This document shows, one piece after another, positions 47,370 to 58,887 of a stretch of DNA of 64,000 nt. Location of the stretch: the NCBI GenBank assembly GCA_963839725.1, contig CAWIWT010000040.1, positions 44,709-108,708 on the forward strand. The letters run 5' to 3'. The position numbers and the translations under genes were made by a program. The notes beneath the pieces are model-generated. The model was not told the DNA's origin. It searched no databases and was given only the letters and a program-made list of their open reading frames with translations. This DNA comes from Kumtagia sp963839725 (GTDB lineage: Bacteria > Pseudomonadota > Alphaproteobacteria > Rhizobiales > Rhizobiaceae). Within the stretch, counting starts at the first letter, position 1. Each line of letters opens with the position of its first letter.

Positions 47370-48363
47370 TCAGCCCGCGGCGGCCACTGGCCCGAGATGG
47401 GCTGAGACTGCCGCGTCGATGACAGCGAGTTCGTCCGCCGACAGGCTGATCTCGCCGGCCCGCGCGTTCTCGGCCGCCTGCGCGGCGTTGCGCGCGCCGC
47501 AGAGCGAGAAGGTGATGCCCGGTTGCGCCAGCGTCCAGGCGATCACCACCTCGCCGACCTCGACTTTGTGGCGTTTCGCGACCGGCTCGATCTCTGCCGC
47601 AAAACTCGCCACCCGCCTGCGGTTCTCTACCGAGAAGCGCGGATTACCGCGCCTGAGATCGTCGCCAGTGAATTCTCTTTCGGGGCCGATCCTGCCGGTG
47701 AGCAGCCCCAGCGCCAAGCTGGAATAGCTGATCACGGAAATGCCTTCCCTCTGGCAGACCGGCAGCAGCGTCTTCTCCAGCCCGCGGTCGAGCATGTTAT
47801 AGGCTTCCTGCACGCAGTCGACCTGCCCGGCGGCGATATAGGCGTTGAGGTCGTCGACACTGGCATTGCTGATGCCGATAGCCCTGGCCTTGCCTTCCTT
47901 CTTCAGCGCCAGCAGCGCGTCCATCGTCTCGGCGAATTGGCGTGGTCGGGTCCTGCCAATGCGTGATCAGCACGTCGACATGGTCGGTGCGCAGCCGCTT
48001 CAGGCTGGCCTCCAGCTCGTCGCGCACCGATTGCGCGCCGAGATAGCGATGGATCATCTTGCCGTCCTGCTCGACGAAGGGCCGGCCACCGGGATTGTCC
48101 CAGACAAGCCCGCATTTGGTGACCAGCACGACCTCGTCGCGCCTGCCCTCTATGGCGCGCCCCACCACGTCCTCGGCCCGGCCGAGCCCATAGGCCGGCG
48201 CGGTGTCGATCAGCGTCAGGCCGGCGTCGAGCGCGGCACGGATCGCCGTCACCGAGGCTTCGTCGTCGCCGCCACCCCACATCCAGCCGCCCATCGCCCA
48301 GGTGCCGAGCCCGACGGCGCTCGCTCTGATGCCGCTTTTGCCGATCTCACGCTCAAGCTGCAT
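47370..48363 (-). pseudogene. Aldo/keto reductase, single frameshift
   Basis: Start MQLEREIGKSGIRASAVGLG, then LIDTAPAYGLGRAEDVVG with active-site Asp and Tyr, Lys in LVTKCGL and His in VDVLITHWQDP: the complete AKR tetrad. Frame lost at PTTPI near 47937 by one extra T; corrected, it continues AETMDALLALKKEGKARAIG and GISNASVDDL to the stop. Normal AKR length of about 330. Starts within the last codons of the SorC gene. Confidence 0.82.
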
Positions 48364-49330
48364 CGGCGCTCTCCTCCATGCGTTCGACGACGGCGCTTGC
48401 CGTCCGGTCGTCGGTGACGAGTTGGCCCGCCGCGCCGCCGCGCAGCACGGCGACGATCGGCGCCACTTTCTTGTCGCCCGAGGCCACCGCGATGCGCCTC
48501 GGCACCTTGGCCAGTTCGTCGAGCGTCAGCGCGACCAGGCAGTCGTTCGACCTGTGCTCGCAGGGCCGGCCGTTCCGGTCGACCAGATGCGCCAGCAACT
48601 CGCCCTCCGCGCCGGCGCGGTCGATCGCCGCGCGGTCTGCCTGCTCGGTCAATGTGAGGTAGGTGCTGCCGGTGTCGCGCACCGAGCCAATGCCGAACAG
48701 CGCTACATCCGCCGTCCGGGCCATCTCCAGCACGTTGCGGATCGTCGAGACCGACATCAGCGCCGCGCGCTCCTCCTCGCTCGCGGCGAACACCGGCGCG
48801 TGCAGCTGGTAAGCGGTGCCGCCGAGCTTCTCGGCCAGCGCCACCGCGACGTGGTTCACGTCGGTGCGGAATTTCCCCTGCACGCCGCCGGTCGCCGGCA
48901 CCACACGCACCTTGTATTTCCGGGCCGGCGCCAACGCCTCGATAACGGCGCAGAGCGCAACGCCACCCGACACGGTGATAGTCATGCCGTCGGCGAGGTT
49001 TTCGAGCAGCGTCGCCGCCGCCGCGTCTGCCACCGCCTTCAGCACGATCGCCGGGTCGGTCGAGGCCGACTGCACCACCGTCGCGCTGTCTAACGCGCCT
49101 AGCCGCTTCAACGTCGCCGCCAAGCTCTCCTGGCCGCCGAAGGGCGGGCGGATCTTGATCTCGATCATCCCGCGCTCATGGCCTTCCTTGATCATCCGGT
49201 TGATCGTTGCCGGCGAGATGCCCATCTCCGCGGCGATCTCGGCCTGCGAGCGGTTCTCCTGATAGAACATCACCAGCACGCGGTAGATGCGGCGCAGTCT
49301 TTCGGTCTCTGTGTAGAGGGCGGGCGGCAT
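48353..49330 (-). CDS. SorC/DeoR-type sugar-binding transcriptional regulator
   Basis: 325 residues. N-terminal HTH (RSQAEIAAEMGISPATINRM near 27-46), then the SorC sugar-binding domain with TISVSGG-like MTITVSGGVALCAVIEAL near 117, FGIGSVRDTGSTYL near 212, and the NGRPCEH block near 250. Such regulators bind a phosphorylated sugar and control their own operon. It is encoded inside the operon between permease and reductase genes. The palindrome at 53031-53059 is its candidate operator. Confidence 0.9.
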   Translation of the reverse strand: MPPALYTETERLRRIYRVLVMFYQENRSQAEIAAEMGISPATINRMIKEGHERGMIEIKIRPPFGGQESLAATLKRLGALDSATVVQSASTDPAIVLKAVADAAAATLLENLADGMTITVSGGVALCAVIEALAPARKYKVRVVPATGGVQGKFRTDVNHVAVALAEKLGGTAYQLHAPVFAASEEERAALMSVSTIRNVLEMARTADVALFGIGSVRDTGSTYLTLTEQADRAAIDRAGAEGELLAHLVDRNGRPCEHRSNDCLVALTLDELAKVPRRIAVASGDKKVAPIVAVLRGGAAGQLVTDDRTASAVVERMEESADAA

Positions 49331-49331
49331 T

Positions 49332-50336
49332 TCAACCCCTTGCCTTGCGTGCGTTGAGGAGATGGTCGGCCGTCACCGCAACGAGCAGGATCGCGCCGCG
49401 GATGATGTCCTGCCAGTATACCGGCACGTTGAGCAAGATCAGCGACGATGTCACCAGCGACAAAAGTGCCGCCCCCAGCACCGCGCCGGCGATGGTGCCC
49501 GAGCCGCCATTCAGGCTCGCGCCACCGATCACGGCCGCGGCAATCACGCTGAGCTCCATGCCGACGCCGAACTGCGGCGTCGCCGCGCCGAAGCGCGCCA
49601 TGTAGATCACGCCGGCAACGCCGGCGAGCGTGCGAGCAGATCGTGGCGCACATCACCTTCATGCGCTTGGTGTCGATGCCCGACAGCCGCGCCGCCTTCT
49701 CGTTGCTGCCGGTGTAGTAGACACGCCGGAAGATCACCGAGCGGCGCAACAGCACGTCGAACAGCGCGATCAGCACCACGAAGATGACGATCACGAAAGG
49801 CACGCCGCCGAGGCTGCCCTGGCCGACAAACTTGAAGGCTGGCGGCAGCGAGAACAGCGATTGCGGCGTGCCTTGCGTGAAGAGCAGGCTCAAGCCGCGC
49901 GTGATCACCATGAAGGCCAGCGACACAATGAAGAAATGCAGGCCGATGCGCGTCACGCAGAGCCCCATCAGGAAGCCGATGAACCCGCAGGCAGCAATGG
50001 CGATCAGGCTTGCCGTCCAAGGGTCAAGGCCGGCGAGGAACAGCGTGCCGCCGATCACCATGGATAGGCACACGACCGAGCCGACGGAGAGGTCGATGCC
50101 GCCGACGATCAGCAGGATCGTCATGCCGATGACGACGATGCCCTCGATCGAAAAGGAAAGCAGGATCGCCCTCATATTGCCCCAGGTCAGGAAATAGGGC
50201 GAGGCGAAGCTCATCACGACAAAGATCAGCGCAATGATCGCCAGCAGCCCGAATTCGCGCACGCTGACGATCTGCTTCAGCCCGGCCGACAGGCTTCTGG
50301 ACGAATTGCTGGCCGCACCGCTCGACTGCATCGCGC

Positions 50337-50340
<4 letters not shown>
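49332..50340 (-). pseudogene. Ribose-type ABC permease (RbsC-like), single frameshift
   Basis: Start MSAMQSSGAASNSSRSLSAG, then hydrophobic helices; conserved GGIDLSVGSVVCLSMVIGGT near 82. The frame is lost near 49630 after KVMCATIC by one extra G; corrected it reads CSTLAGVAGVIYMARFGAAT and GGASLNGGSGTIAGAVLGAA to the stop, giving a full CUT2 permease of about 335 residues. Its ATG overlaps the ATPase stop by four bases. Confidence 0.82.
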
Positions 50341-51874
<1,534 letters not shown>

Positions 51875-51915
51875 GGCTCTGCCTTCGACGCTCACGCGCC
51901 GTCGTTTCGTATGAT

Positions 51916-51941
51916 GCCGGCCGGGCTTTCGCCCGGCCGGC
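51916..51941 (-). terminator. Strong hairpin between binding-protein and ATPase genes
   Basis: GCCGGCCGGGC, loop of four, GCCCGGCCGGC: a perfect 11-bp GC stem in the gap between the rbsB-like stop and the rbsA-like start. No T-run. Placement suggests 3'-end protection of the abundant binding-protein message with reduced read-through. Confidence 0.75.
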
Positions 51942-51955
51942 GCTGTCGTGAAAAT

Positions 51956-52978
51956 CTACTCGTCGATGCCCTTGGTGCCGCGGCGCTTCAGATAGGCGTC
52001 CCAGTAGAAGTCGTCGGCATTGTCCTTGCTGACCACAGCGTAGCCGTTGTCGATATACGGAATGGTCATCGGGTTCTTGCCGGCGCGCTTGGCGTCGTTC
52101 ATCGGATCGATCTGGTCGGGATGCGCGGCGAGATAGAGCGCGATGAAGCCCATATAGCCCTGCATGCCCTGGTTCGGGTTGATCGAGCCGAACACTTCGC
52201 CGGCTTTGATCATGTCGAGGATCTTGGCGTTCACGTCGGCCGTCATCACCTTGATCTTGCCGCCGAGCTCGACGCTCGCCTGCGCCGCACCCAGCGCCGA
52301 GTTGGCCTCCGGCATGAAGATCGCGCCGAGATTTGGATTGGCCTGCGCCATCGACAGCACCGCCTGATAGGCCTTGTTGGCGTCCTGGTTCGAGGCCGCC
52401 CGCGCCACCAGCTTCATGTCAGGCCATTTCGCTTCCATCCGCGCGACGAAAGCTGAGATGCGGCGGTCGTGATTGTCCTGGCCGGGATTTTCCAGCACGG
52501 CATATTCGCCCTTGCCGCCCATCGCCTCTGCGACGGCGTCAGCGGCGCCCGTGCCCTCGAGATCGTTGTTCGAGGTGATGTGGGCGGTGCGGTTTGAGTT
52601 CGGCGAATCGGCCGCGAAGGTTACGATCGCCGTGCCCTGTCCGATCGCGCGGTTGATAGGCTCGATGAACGGATCGGAGTTCATCGGATGCACCAGTATG
52701 CCCTTCGGCTGGCGCGCCAGGATCTGGTCGAAGCTTGCGATCTGTTTGGTCACGTCATAGTCCGGCGTGCCGGTGTAGATCGTGTCGCAGCCCATCTGTT
52801 CGCCGGCCAGCTTGAACATCTCGTAGACCGGGAACCAATATTCGACGCCCGACACCATCACGTTCATGGCGTAGAGTTCGCCCGGCTCGCAGCGGAACGG
52901 CTCTGCGGCGTTTGCCTGCCTAGCCCCGGCAAGCGCGATCAAACCCAGCGCGGTCGCGGTCAGAATGCTCTTTCTCAT
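51956..52978 (-). CDS. Ribose-type periplasmic sugar-binding protein (RbsB-like)
   Basis: 340 residues. Signal peptide (MRKSILTATALGLIALAGAR, cleaved near ANAAEP), then a type I periplasmic fold: YTGTPDYDVTKQIASFDQIL, GILVHPMNSDPFIEP near 95, VTFAADSPNSNR near 122, and the hinge IFMPEANSALGAAQ near 210. Binds a sugar or polyol. GGAGGAG sits 6 bases before this ATG. First gene of the operon. Confidence 0.93.
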   Translation of the reverse strand: MRKSILTATALGLIALAGARQANAAEPFRCEPGELYAMNVMVSGVEYWFPVYEMFKLAGEQMGCDTIYTGTPDYDVTKQIASFDQILARQPKGILVHPMNSDPFIEPINRAIGQGTAIVTFAADSPNSNRTAHITSNNDLEGTGAADAVAEAMGGKGEYAVLENPGQDNHDRRISAFVARMEAKWPDMKLVARAASNQDANKAYQAVLSMAQANPNLGAIFMPEANSALGAAQASVELGGKIKVMTADVNAKILDMIKAGEVFGSINPNQGMQGYMGFIALYLAAHPDQIDPMNDAKRAGKNPMTIPYIDNGYAVVSKDNADDFYWDAYLKRRGTKGIDE

Positions 52979-53030
52979 TGTTTTCTCCTCCGTTGGCATC
53001 GCGGCGGAATCCTCCCTGCCGCGGTTATGG

Positions 53031-53059
53031 GAAGAAATTTCAATATATGAAATATCTTC
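53031..53059. promoter_or_regulatory. Candidate SorC operator palindrome
   Basis: GAAGAAATTTCA-ATATA-TGAAATATCTTC: 12-bp arms with one mismatch, about 55-80 bases upstream of the rbsB-like start codon. AT-rich in a GC-rich background. The position and symmetry suit an operator for the operon's own SorC regulator. Confidence 0.65.
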
Positions 53060-53143
53060 CGCGCCAAAGAATGCCTTTTTGGCGGACTGTCAAGAGGTAT
53101 TCCTGGGGGGCTTGTCATAGCGACCGCGAGAATGTCGGCTATT

Positions 53144-54680
53144 GGCGGATTTTGTTGAAAAAGTCGGTGTTGCTTGTGGCGTGAAGTGCTGATTCAGTCC
53201 TCTTTGGAATTGGAGGATTCGGCGATGATGGGCGAGCGGACGGTGATGCAGGAGGCGCTGTTCTACGAGTTCAGCCTCGAACGCCATGTCCCGGGCGACC
53301 ACCTGTTGCGCTCGCTTGATCGTTTCGTCGACCTGTCCGGCCTGCGCTCGCATTTGCGGCCTTTCTACAGCGATATCGGCCGACCTTCGATCGATCCCGA
53401 ACTGATGATCCGGATGCTGATCATCGGCTACTGCTTTGGCATCCGCTCCGAGCGCCGCTTGTGTGAAGAAGTGCATTTGAACCTCGCCTATCGCTGGTTC
53501 TGTCAACTCGGTCTGGAGGCAGATATTCCGGACCACTCCACCTTCTCCAAGAACCGCCACGGCCGCTTCCGTGACAGCGATCTCTTGCGCGAGCTGTTCG
53601 AGACGACCGTGCGCCGGTGCATCGAGGAAGGACTGGTCGGCGGTGAGGGTTTTGCCGTCGATGCCAGCCTCATCAAGGCGGATGCGAACAAGCAGCGCTC
53701 GGCGGAAGGATCGGAGCCGGTCGACTGGGAGGCGATGGCCGAGACCCGCCGCTCGGTCCAGGAATATCTCGACACCCTCGATGAGGCGGCCTGGGGTGCC
53801 GCGAGCGAAGTGAAGCCCAAGTTCGTGTCGAGATCAGATCCGGCGGCGCAGTGGACCGGCGCGATGAAGGGCCACGCCTTCTTCGCTTACGCCACCAACT
53901 ACCTGATCGATATGGATCATGCCGTTATCGTGGACGTCGAGGCGAGCCGGGCCATACGCCAAGCCGAGGTCGGTGCGGCGCGCACGATGATCGAGCGTAC
54001 CCAGGAGCGCTTCGAACTCTATCCAGAGAGGCTGGCTGCCGACAGCGCCTATGGTTCAGCCGAGATGCTCGCTTGGCTGGTGCATGAGCGCGGGATCGAG
54101 CCGCACATTCCGGTCTTCGACAAGTCCGAGCGCCGCGACGGCACATTCGAGCGGACCGACTTCACCTACGACCTCAAGGGTGATCTCTACATCTGTCCGG
54201 GCGGCAAGGAGCTTAGGCAGCGTCAGAAAGCCTATCGGATGCCGCGCCCCCTCGTTGATGAGAACGGGCTGATGCGCTACCGCGCCAGCAAGCTCGACTG
54301 CGACGCCTGCGCCCTCAAGCCCCGCTGCTGTCCGAACGCACCCGCCCGCAAAGTCCTGCGCTCTATCCACGAGGGCGCTCGCGACATGGCCCGCGACATC
54401 GCCACCACGGACGCCTATGTCACCTCACGACGCGAGCGGAAGAAGGTCGAGATGCTATTCGCCCACCTAAAGCGCATCCTCAGGCTCGACCGCCTGCGAC
54501 TACGAGGACCAAACGGTGCCCGCGATGAGTTCCACCTCGCAGCCACCGCCCAAAACCTCCGCAAACTGGCAAAGCTGATCCCAGGCCCGATGCCGGAAGC
54601 GGCATGAGAGGCCACGGCCTCTACTCCTCTGAGCCCAGCGAGCTACCGAACACCTCACATCAGCCGACTTCTTCAACGCT
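53144..54680 (+). mobile_element. IS1182 family element
   Basis: Imperfect inverted ends flank the transposase: TTGTTGAAAAAGTCGG near 53151 and, reversed, CCGACTTCTTCAACGC near 54664. Outer limits are approximate. Inserted about 90 bases upstream of the palindrome that precedes the second carbohydrate operon. Confidence 0.65.
53225..54607 (+). CDS. IS1182 family transposase
   Basis: About 460 residues. N-terminal DUF772-type domain (RPSIDPELMIRMLIIGYCFG near 53, RWFCQLGLEADIPDHSTFSK). Catalytic DDE residues in GFAVDASLIKAD, LAADSAYGSAEML and KKVEMLFAHLKRIL. A zinc-like cluster CDACALKPRCCPN is near 355. The ATG pair at 53225 follows a GGAGG box; the frame extends further upstream but without one. 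Intact, so probably functional. Confidence 0.92.
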   Translation: MMGERTVMQEALFYEFSLERHVPGDHLLRSLDRFVDLSGLRSHLRPFYSDIGRPSIDPELMIRMLIIGYCFGIRSERRLCEEVHLNLAYRWFCQLGLEADIPDHSTFSKNRHGRFRDSDLLRELFETTVRRCIEEGLVGGEGFAVDASLIKADANKQRSAEGSEPVDWEAMAETRRSVQEYLDTLDEAAWGAASEVKPKFVSRSDPAAQWTGAMKGHAFFAYATNYLIDMDHAVIVDVEASRAIRQAEVGAARTMIERTQERFELYPERLAADSAYGSAEMLAWLVHERGIEPHIPVFDKSERRDGTFERTDFTYDLKGDLYICPGGKELRQRQKAYRMPRPLVDENGLMRYRASKLDCDACALKPRCCPNAPARKVLRSIHEGARDMARDIATTDAYVTSRRERKKVEMLFAHLKRILRLDRLRLRGPNGARDEFHLAATAQNLRKLAKLIPGPMPEAA

Positions 54681-55002
54681 ATCGGCGAAATCGCGACCTG
54701 GCGCCGAAGTCGCCGCCATGTCCGCTTTCAGGAAATGGCAACGGAGCTCTTCGCGACCTTTATGCGGCGCAATGCAATCCTTTACAAAGCGCGGCGAGAG
54801 TGTCCGAAATGCGCCGCATCTCGGCCGTTGAGGTCTGCCTTGTCACCGACTGAAAGCAGACATTGGCGGAGACCACAATGGAGGTCGTGGTTGCGCCATC
54901 TCGCGACATTCATTGCTAGCTCGCGGAAGGACTGGAAATCGATCCGTTTCGGCAGTTGGAGGCAGTGATCGAACGAGAGGGCTATCGGTGTCGAACGATT
55001 GG
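54608..55002. other. IS1182 right end and repeat-rich spacer
   Basis: Beyond the element end lie a partial repeat-A motif (ATGTCCGCTTTCAGG at 54719) and a full reverse copy at 54801-54866. No gene seen. Confidence 0.55.
54801..54866 (-). repeat. Dispersed intergenic repeat, family A, copy 3 (reverse)
   Basis: Reverse strand reads AATGTCTGCTTTCAGTCGGT, then CCTCAACGGCCGAGATGCGG; same order of blocks as at 9198 and 22283 but more diverged. Confidence 0.65.
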
Positions 55003-55632
55003 TCAATAGAGGCGCGTCGCGCCGTCATCGTCGATGATAGCTTGCATTTCGTCTATCGAATCCGAAAGCTTGGCGTGTGCAACCATGGCCTCGGCCAAGG
55101 TCGGCACATTTTTGCGATCCGGCCACTCTTCCGGCTTCCATAGCTTCGATCGGACAATGCATTTCGGGCAGTGCATAAATGCCTCGTTGACAGTGACAAC
55201 CAAAACAAGGTCGGGCGCCTTGCCGTTGACGGCCAACGTGCTCTGCAGCGTGCGGTCGCGAACAATCTGGCCCTTCCCGCTGACCCGCAAGGTGTCGCTG
55301 TTTCCAGGGATGACGAAGAACAGTCCAACCTCCGCGTGCGTGAGCAAGTTCTCGAATGTGTCCAGTCTGTTGTTGCCGTACCGGTCCGGGATCGCAAGTG
55401 TGCGTTCGTCCAAGACCGACACGAAGCCAGGAGGATCTCCCTTAGGAGACAGATCAAGCCGTCCATCGGAACCCCGCGAGGCGACTACGACGAAGGGAGA
55501 GGCGGCAATGAAGCGCCGACAGATATCATCGATGTGGTCGATGACTTTCCGGGCCACCCGATGACTGGGCAGTTCGACGAGTTGGCGTAGGCGCTCGCGA
55601 CTTGTGATCACTTCCTGGAAACGAACTTCCAT
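55003..55632 (-). CDS. Pyridoxamine 5'-phosphate oxidase-fold protein (MSMEG_1061-like)
   Basis: About 209 residues. An FMN-binding split barrel carries SPFVVVASRGSDGRLDLSPK near 45-65 and the characteristic DRYGNNRLDTFENLL near 85-100. The C-terminal HCPKCIVRSKLW block near 155 has two cysteines. These proteins bind FMN or F420 and reduce small molecules. The ATG with GGGAGAG is chosen over an upstream TTG. Monocistronic. Confidence 0.85.
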   Translation of the reverse strand: MEVRFQEVITSRERLRQLVELPSHRVARKVIDHIDDICRRFIAASPFVVVASRGSDGRLDLSPKGDPPGFVSVLDERTLAIPDRYGNNRLDTFENLLTHAEVGLFFVIPGNSDTLRVSGKGQIVRDRTLQSTLAVNGKAPDLVLVVTVNEAFMHCPKCIVRSKLWKPEEWPDRKNVPTLAEAMVAHAKLSDSIDEMQAIIDDDGATRLY

Positions 55633-55695
55633 GGCGCTCTCCCGCAACTACTCGCCAGCATCGCAGGCCGGCCCCCTCCGGTCGGCGATACGCTC

Positions 55696-56814
55696 CTACG
55701 GATTGGTCATCTTGCCTAACAGCCGAAGGCGGCTGACCAGCGTGCCGAATTCAGCCTGGCGGTGCGTGTTGGTCTTGGCGAATACCGCTTTGAGCTGGGT
55801 GCGCGCGGTTTCGCGGCCGATGCCGAGTGCAATTGCCGCCGCATTGATGCCGTCGCCCGACGCGAGGCGCGCGGCCAGTCTGGCCTCGGCCGCCGTCAGG
55901 CCGAATGCAGCGCTCAAGCGCAGTGCATCCGGGCGCGCCAGAGACCTCAGGTCGGTCAGCAGGAGGACGGCGCAGCCGGCCGTGAACAAATCGCTGCCGA
56001 ATGCGGTCAGCGGCATCACCTCCGCCAGAAGCCAGGGCCTTTCGCCGCGGCTGATGACCACCGGCGCGGCCGGAGGTGCTCCGTACCGCCAGCTACGCAG
56101 ACCGCGGGAGAGCTGCTGCCGCAGCCGGTTGTCGCTGCCGGGGTCGTTGGTCGCCGGGCGACCTCTGACAAGGTAGAAGTCCTCGCCGATCAGCTTCTGT
56201 GCCGAAAGGTTCATGTGCTTTGCGCGACCTTTGGCGTCGAGCACCAGCGCGGCGCAGCTTGCTCGTTCAAGCGACGAGAGTTCCGACGCCAGCTGGAACG
56301 CGGCGAACCGCTTGGCGAGCCTTACGATCCTGCCAAGATGCGGGCCAACTGCCGCAAAACTGCGGGTTTCCTCGGGAAAGAACCTGCCACGGCGCGCGCC
56401 ACGATAAAGCGGCAGGCTCCAGCGATGTTCATCGACCATGAAGGGCGTTGACGCATACCAATCCCGTGCCCCGGGACGGGCAATCTCCTGGTAATAGGGC
56501 AGCGTCCTGCGTTCCTCCTCCGTGGAGATCTGATCTTCGATGAGCGTCGTATAGCCCGCCCGGCGGAATGCGGGCGCTCTTCTGACGTGCGGGTCCGGAG
56601 CATCGCCTTCATTGCGCAGCCACAATTCGTGGAATCCGGCGTGTTCGGAAGAGATGGGCATCTTCGGCGGCGCCTCTTCGTCGTCTGAGAAGAAGGTGCA
56701 GCTTTCGGCGCCTAGCGATTCCGCGAGCAATTGCAGGGCGCGAGGCCACTCGGCTGGCGCAAGGACCGCATCATAACAGGCCTCGATGGCCCGTTCAGTT
56801 CGCTCCACAAGCAT
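55696..56814 (-). CDS. LuxR-type transcriptional regulator
   Basis: 372 residues. The C-terminal LuxR HTH (FGLTAAEARLAARLASGDGI near 305, then AALGIGRETARTQLKAVFAK) is well conserved. The long N-terminal part (ERAIEACYDAVLAPAEWPRA onward) is PAS/GAF-like without a clear ligand motif. Start at MLVERTER because earlier codons overlap the divergent gene region. Divergent from the DUF1194 gene, a possible target. Confidence 0.82.
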   Translation of the reverse strand: MLVERTERAIEACYDAVLAPAEWPRALQLLAESLGAESCTFFSDDEEAPPKMPISSEHAGFHELWLRNEGDAPDPHVRRAPAFRRAGYTTLIEDQISTEEERRTLPYYQEIARPGARDWYASTPFMVDEHRWSLPLYRGARRGRFFPEETRSFAAVGPHLGRIVRLAKRFAAFQLASELSSLERASCAALVLDAKGRAKHMNLSAQKLIGEDFYLVRGRPATNDPGSDNRLRQQLSRGLRSWRYGAPPAAPVVISRGERPWLLAEVMPLTAFGSDLFTAGCAVLLLTDLRSLARPDALRLSAAFGLTAAEARLAARLASGDGINAAAIALGIGRETARTQLKAVFAKTNTHRQAEFGTLVSRLRLLGKMTNP

Positions 56815-56933
56815 CGACCAACTCCGTGGTCGGGTAACCAAAATTTTAGCACATTGTGCCTCGGAGAGACAGCGTGCTGGATGCTGGCGCACACTACCAG
56901 CAAAAGCGCAGCCCCGGTTCACCCGTACGGGTG

Positions 56934-57800
56934 ATGCGAGACAAAGTCGCCGGCAGCACCCTCCCCGAGATGATGCCCTTCGTTCCACGCTTCGCTGGGC
57001 GAGAAGAACCCGGACGGGCAAGAGGCGGGCTATTCGCTCTCGCGGTTAGCCTGACAACGTCGCTGTCGGCTACGGCGGAGCAGGTTTCCTCAGTGGATCT
57101 CGAACTGGTTCTTTGCGTCGATGTATCGTCTTCAATGAGCGAGGCGGAACAACGCCTACAGCGGGAAGGATATGTCAGCGCACTGCACGATCCCGCAGTG
57201 TTGCAGTCCATCGAATCCGGTCGGCGTGGCAGAATTGCCGTAGCCTATGTCGAGTGGGCAGGCGCGAATCACCAGAGCGTGCTGATACCATGGACTGTTC
57301 TCGACGAGCCCGAAGATGCGGCCGCCTTCGGCGGGGTGCTGCGGGCTCAGCCGATCGTCAGAGGACGCGGCACCTCAATTTCAAGGGCGCTCTTGGCGGC
57401 GGGCAAGCTACTGGCCGAAGGGCCGGCAAGCGACCGCCGGGTAATCGATGTCTCTGGCGACGGACCCAACAATGCCGGTCTGCCGCTTCAACCCGTGCGC
57501 GACGCACTCATTGCCGCCGGCGTGACCATCAACGGACTGGCGATCTCGCTGCACGCAGCCGACACGCTCGACAGCTTTGGTCCACGCTACGTTGAGCTAT
57601 ATTATGAAAGCTGCGTCACCGGCGGTCCCGGCGCCTTCATCGTCACTGTCGAGAACACAGCCGACTTTGCAAAAGCGATCCGAAACAAGCTCGTGAATGA
57701 AATTGCTGGCCTGCCCGCCAAAGTGCAGCCTGCGGCTTATCAGATCCACTCACGACCGGTCGTCGATTGCGTCACGATCGGAGCAGCCCCTGGACGGTAG
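56934..57800 (+). CDS. DUF1194 von Willebrand A-like protein, exported
   Basis: About 288 residues. A signal segment (LFALAVSLTTSLSATAEQ) is followed by a vWFA fold with a MIDAS-type metal site: VLCVDVSSSMSEAEQRL near 60 and later ISVSGDG-like VIDVSGDGPNNAG near 160. Likely periplasmic and metal-binding; substrate unknown. The start is uncertain; 56856 is also open. No strong ribosome box was seen. Confidence 0.8.
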   Translation: MRDKVAGSTLPEMMPFVPRFAGREEPGRARGGLFALAVSLTTSLSATAEQVSSVDLELVLCVDVSSSMSEAEQRLQREGYVSALHDPAVLQSIESGRRGRIAVAYVEWAGANHQSVLIPWTVLDEPEDAAAFGGVLRAQPIVRGRGTSISRALLAAGKLLAEGPASDRRVIDVSGDGPNNAGLPLQPVRDALIAAGVTINGLAISLHAADTLDSFGPRYVELYYESCVTGGPGAFIVTVENTADFAKAIRNKLVNEIAGLPAKVQPAAYQIHSRPVVDCVTIGAAPGR

Positions 57801-57990
57801 GGCTGCGCCGGTCGGACCTTGCATGGTCCGAGAGCGAAAGGTCCGCCTTGGGTCAATCTTTGCCGTTTGCCGACGGCACGTGGGCCCCTGTGGGGACCGC
57901 TCTCCCATGGCCAACCGAGGGACCGACAAACCAGAATTGAAGAACAATGAGGCTAATGCGTCCTTCAGAAGTTTCGCCAATTCTGGAAAT

Positions 57991-58887
57991 CTAACGATAG
58001 CCGGTAGCGTCGGCCGGCTTGCCGGCGTCCTGCACTTCGGGGACATACCGCCAGGCATCGGGGCGGGAGCCATCGAGGTCGGTGAAGCCGTAGACCTGCA
58101 CCAGCCCGCCGCTCGAAAGGGACTGTCCGTTCCAGCGCGAACGATCCGGATCGGCTGCAAGGGCCGCCACGGCCCGTCCGATGAACCGTGGGGTCTCGGA
58201 GATCACAAAATGCGGCACCTTCGATGTTGCGTCACGCCAGTTTTCTTCGGTCGCGCCGAATGCCTCCAGCATCATTTCCGAACGCAGCCATCCGGGCGTG
58301 ATCGATACGGACGTCGCGCCATGTGGCGCGAGATCCTTGGCATGCGCCCACGCCATGCGCGTTACCGCGACCTTTGCAAGATCGTAGAAAGGCGAGAGCC
58401 GGTAATGTTCCGCATTGTACTCTGCCGTGCCGTCGGTGACCTCCACAAGGAGACCCCCCGGACGCTCGATCAAAAGCGGGAGGGCATAGTGTGCCGTGAT
58501 CAGATGCGTATCGATCCCAAGTCTGAGCATGCGCAGGCCGTTCTGCAGATCATGATCCCAGACAGGCTTGTTCCATTCGAAAAGCTTCTCGCCGCCCCAA
58601 ATGTCATTCACCAGGACATCAAGGCGGCCCTGCTCGCCGCGGATGCGGTCGATCAGCTTGCGAACGTCATCGGCCACGAGATGATCGACCTGAACGGCAA
58701 TGCCATTGCCGCCGGATGCCGAAACCAGCTCGACCGTTTCCTCGATGGTGTATTCGGACTGTTGGTCGCGTGTTGTCCGACCGGTTACGTAGACCGTTGC
58801 TCCGGCGGCGCCTAGTTCGACTGCGATCCCTCGACCGGCACCGCGCGTTCCACCGGCGACCAAGGCGACTTTTCCGTTAAGCGTCAT
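57991..58887 (-). CDS. Short-chain dehydrogenase/reductase
   Basis: 298 residues. NAD(P)-binding VALVAGGTRGAGRGIAVELG near 7-26 and the NNAG-type block replaced by VLVNDIWGGEKL near 88. Catalytic Tyr-Lys in SPFYDLAKVAVTRM near 168. The canonical serine position is TDGTAEYN rather than SS, which is unusual. GGAGAG precedes the ATG chosen. Substrate unknown. Confidence 0.85.
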   Translation of the reverse strand: MTLNGKVALVAGGTRGAGRGIAVELGAAGATVYVTGRTTRDQQSEYTIEETVELVSASGGNGIAVQVDHLVADDVRKLIDRIRGEQGRLDVLVNDIWGGEKLFEWNKPVWDHDLQNGLRMLRLGIDTHLITAHYALPLLIERPGGLLVEVTDGTAEYNAEHYRLSPFYDLAKVAVTRMAWAHAKDLAPHGATSVSITPGWLRSEMMLEAFGATEENWRDATSKVPHFVISETPRFIGRAVAALAADPDRSRWNGQSLSSGGLVQVYGFTDLDGSRPDAWRYVPEVQDAGKPADATGYR

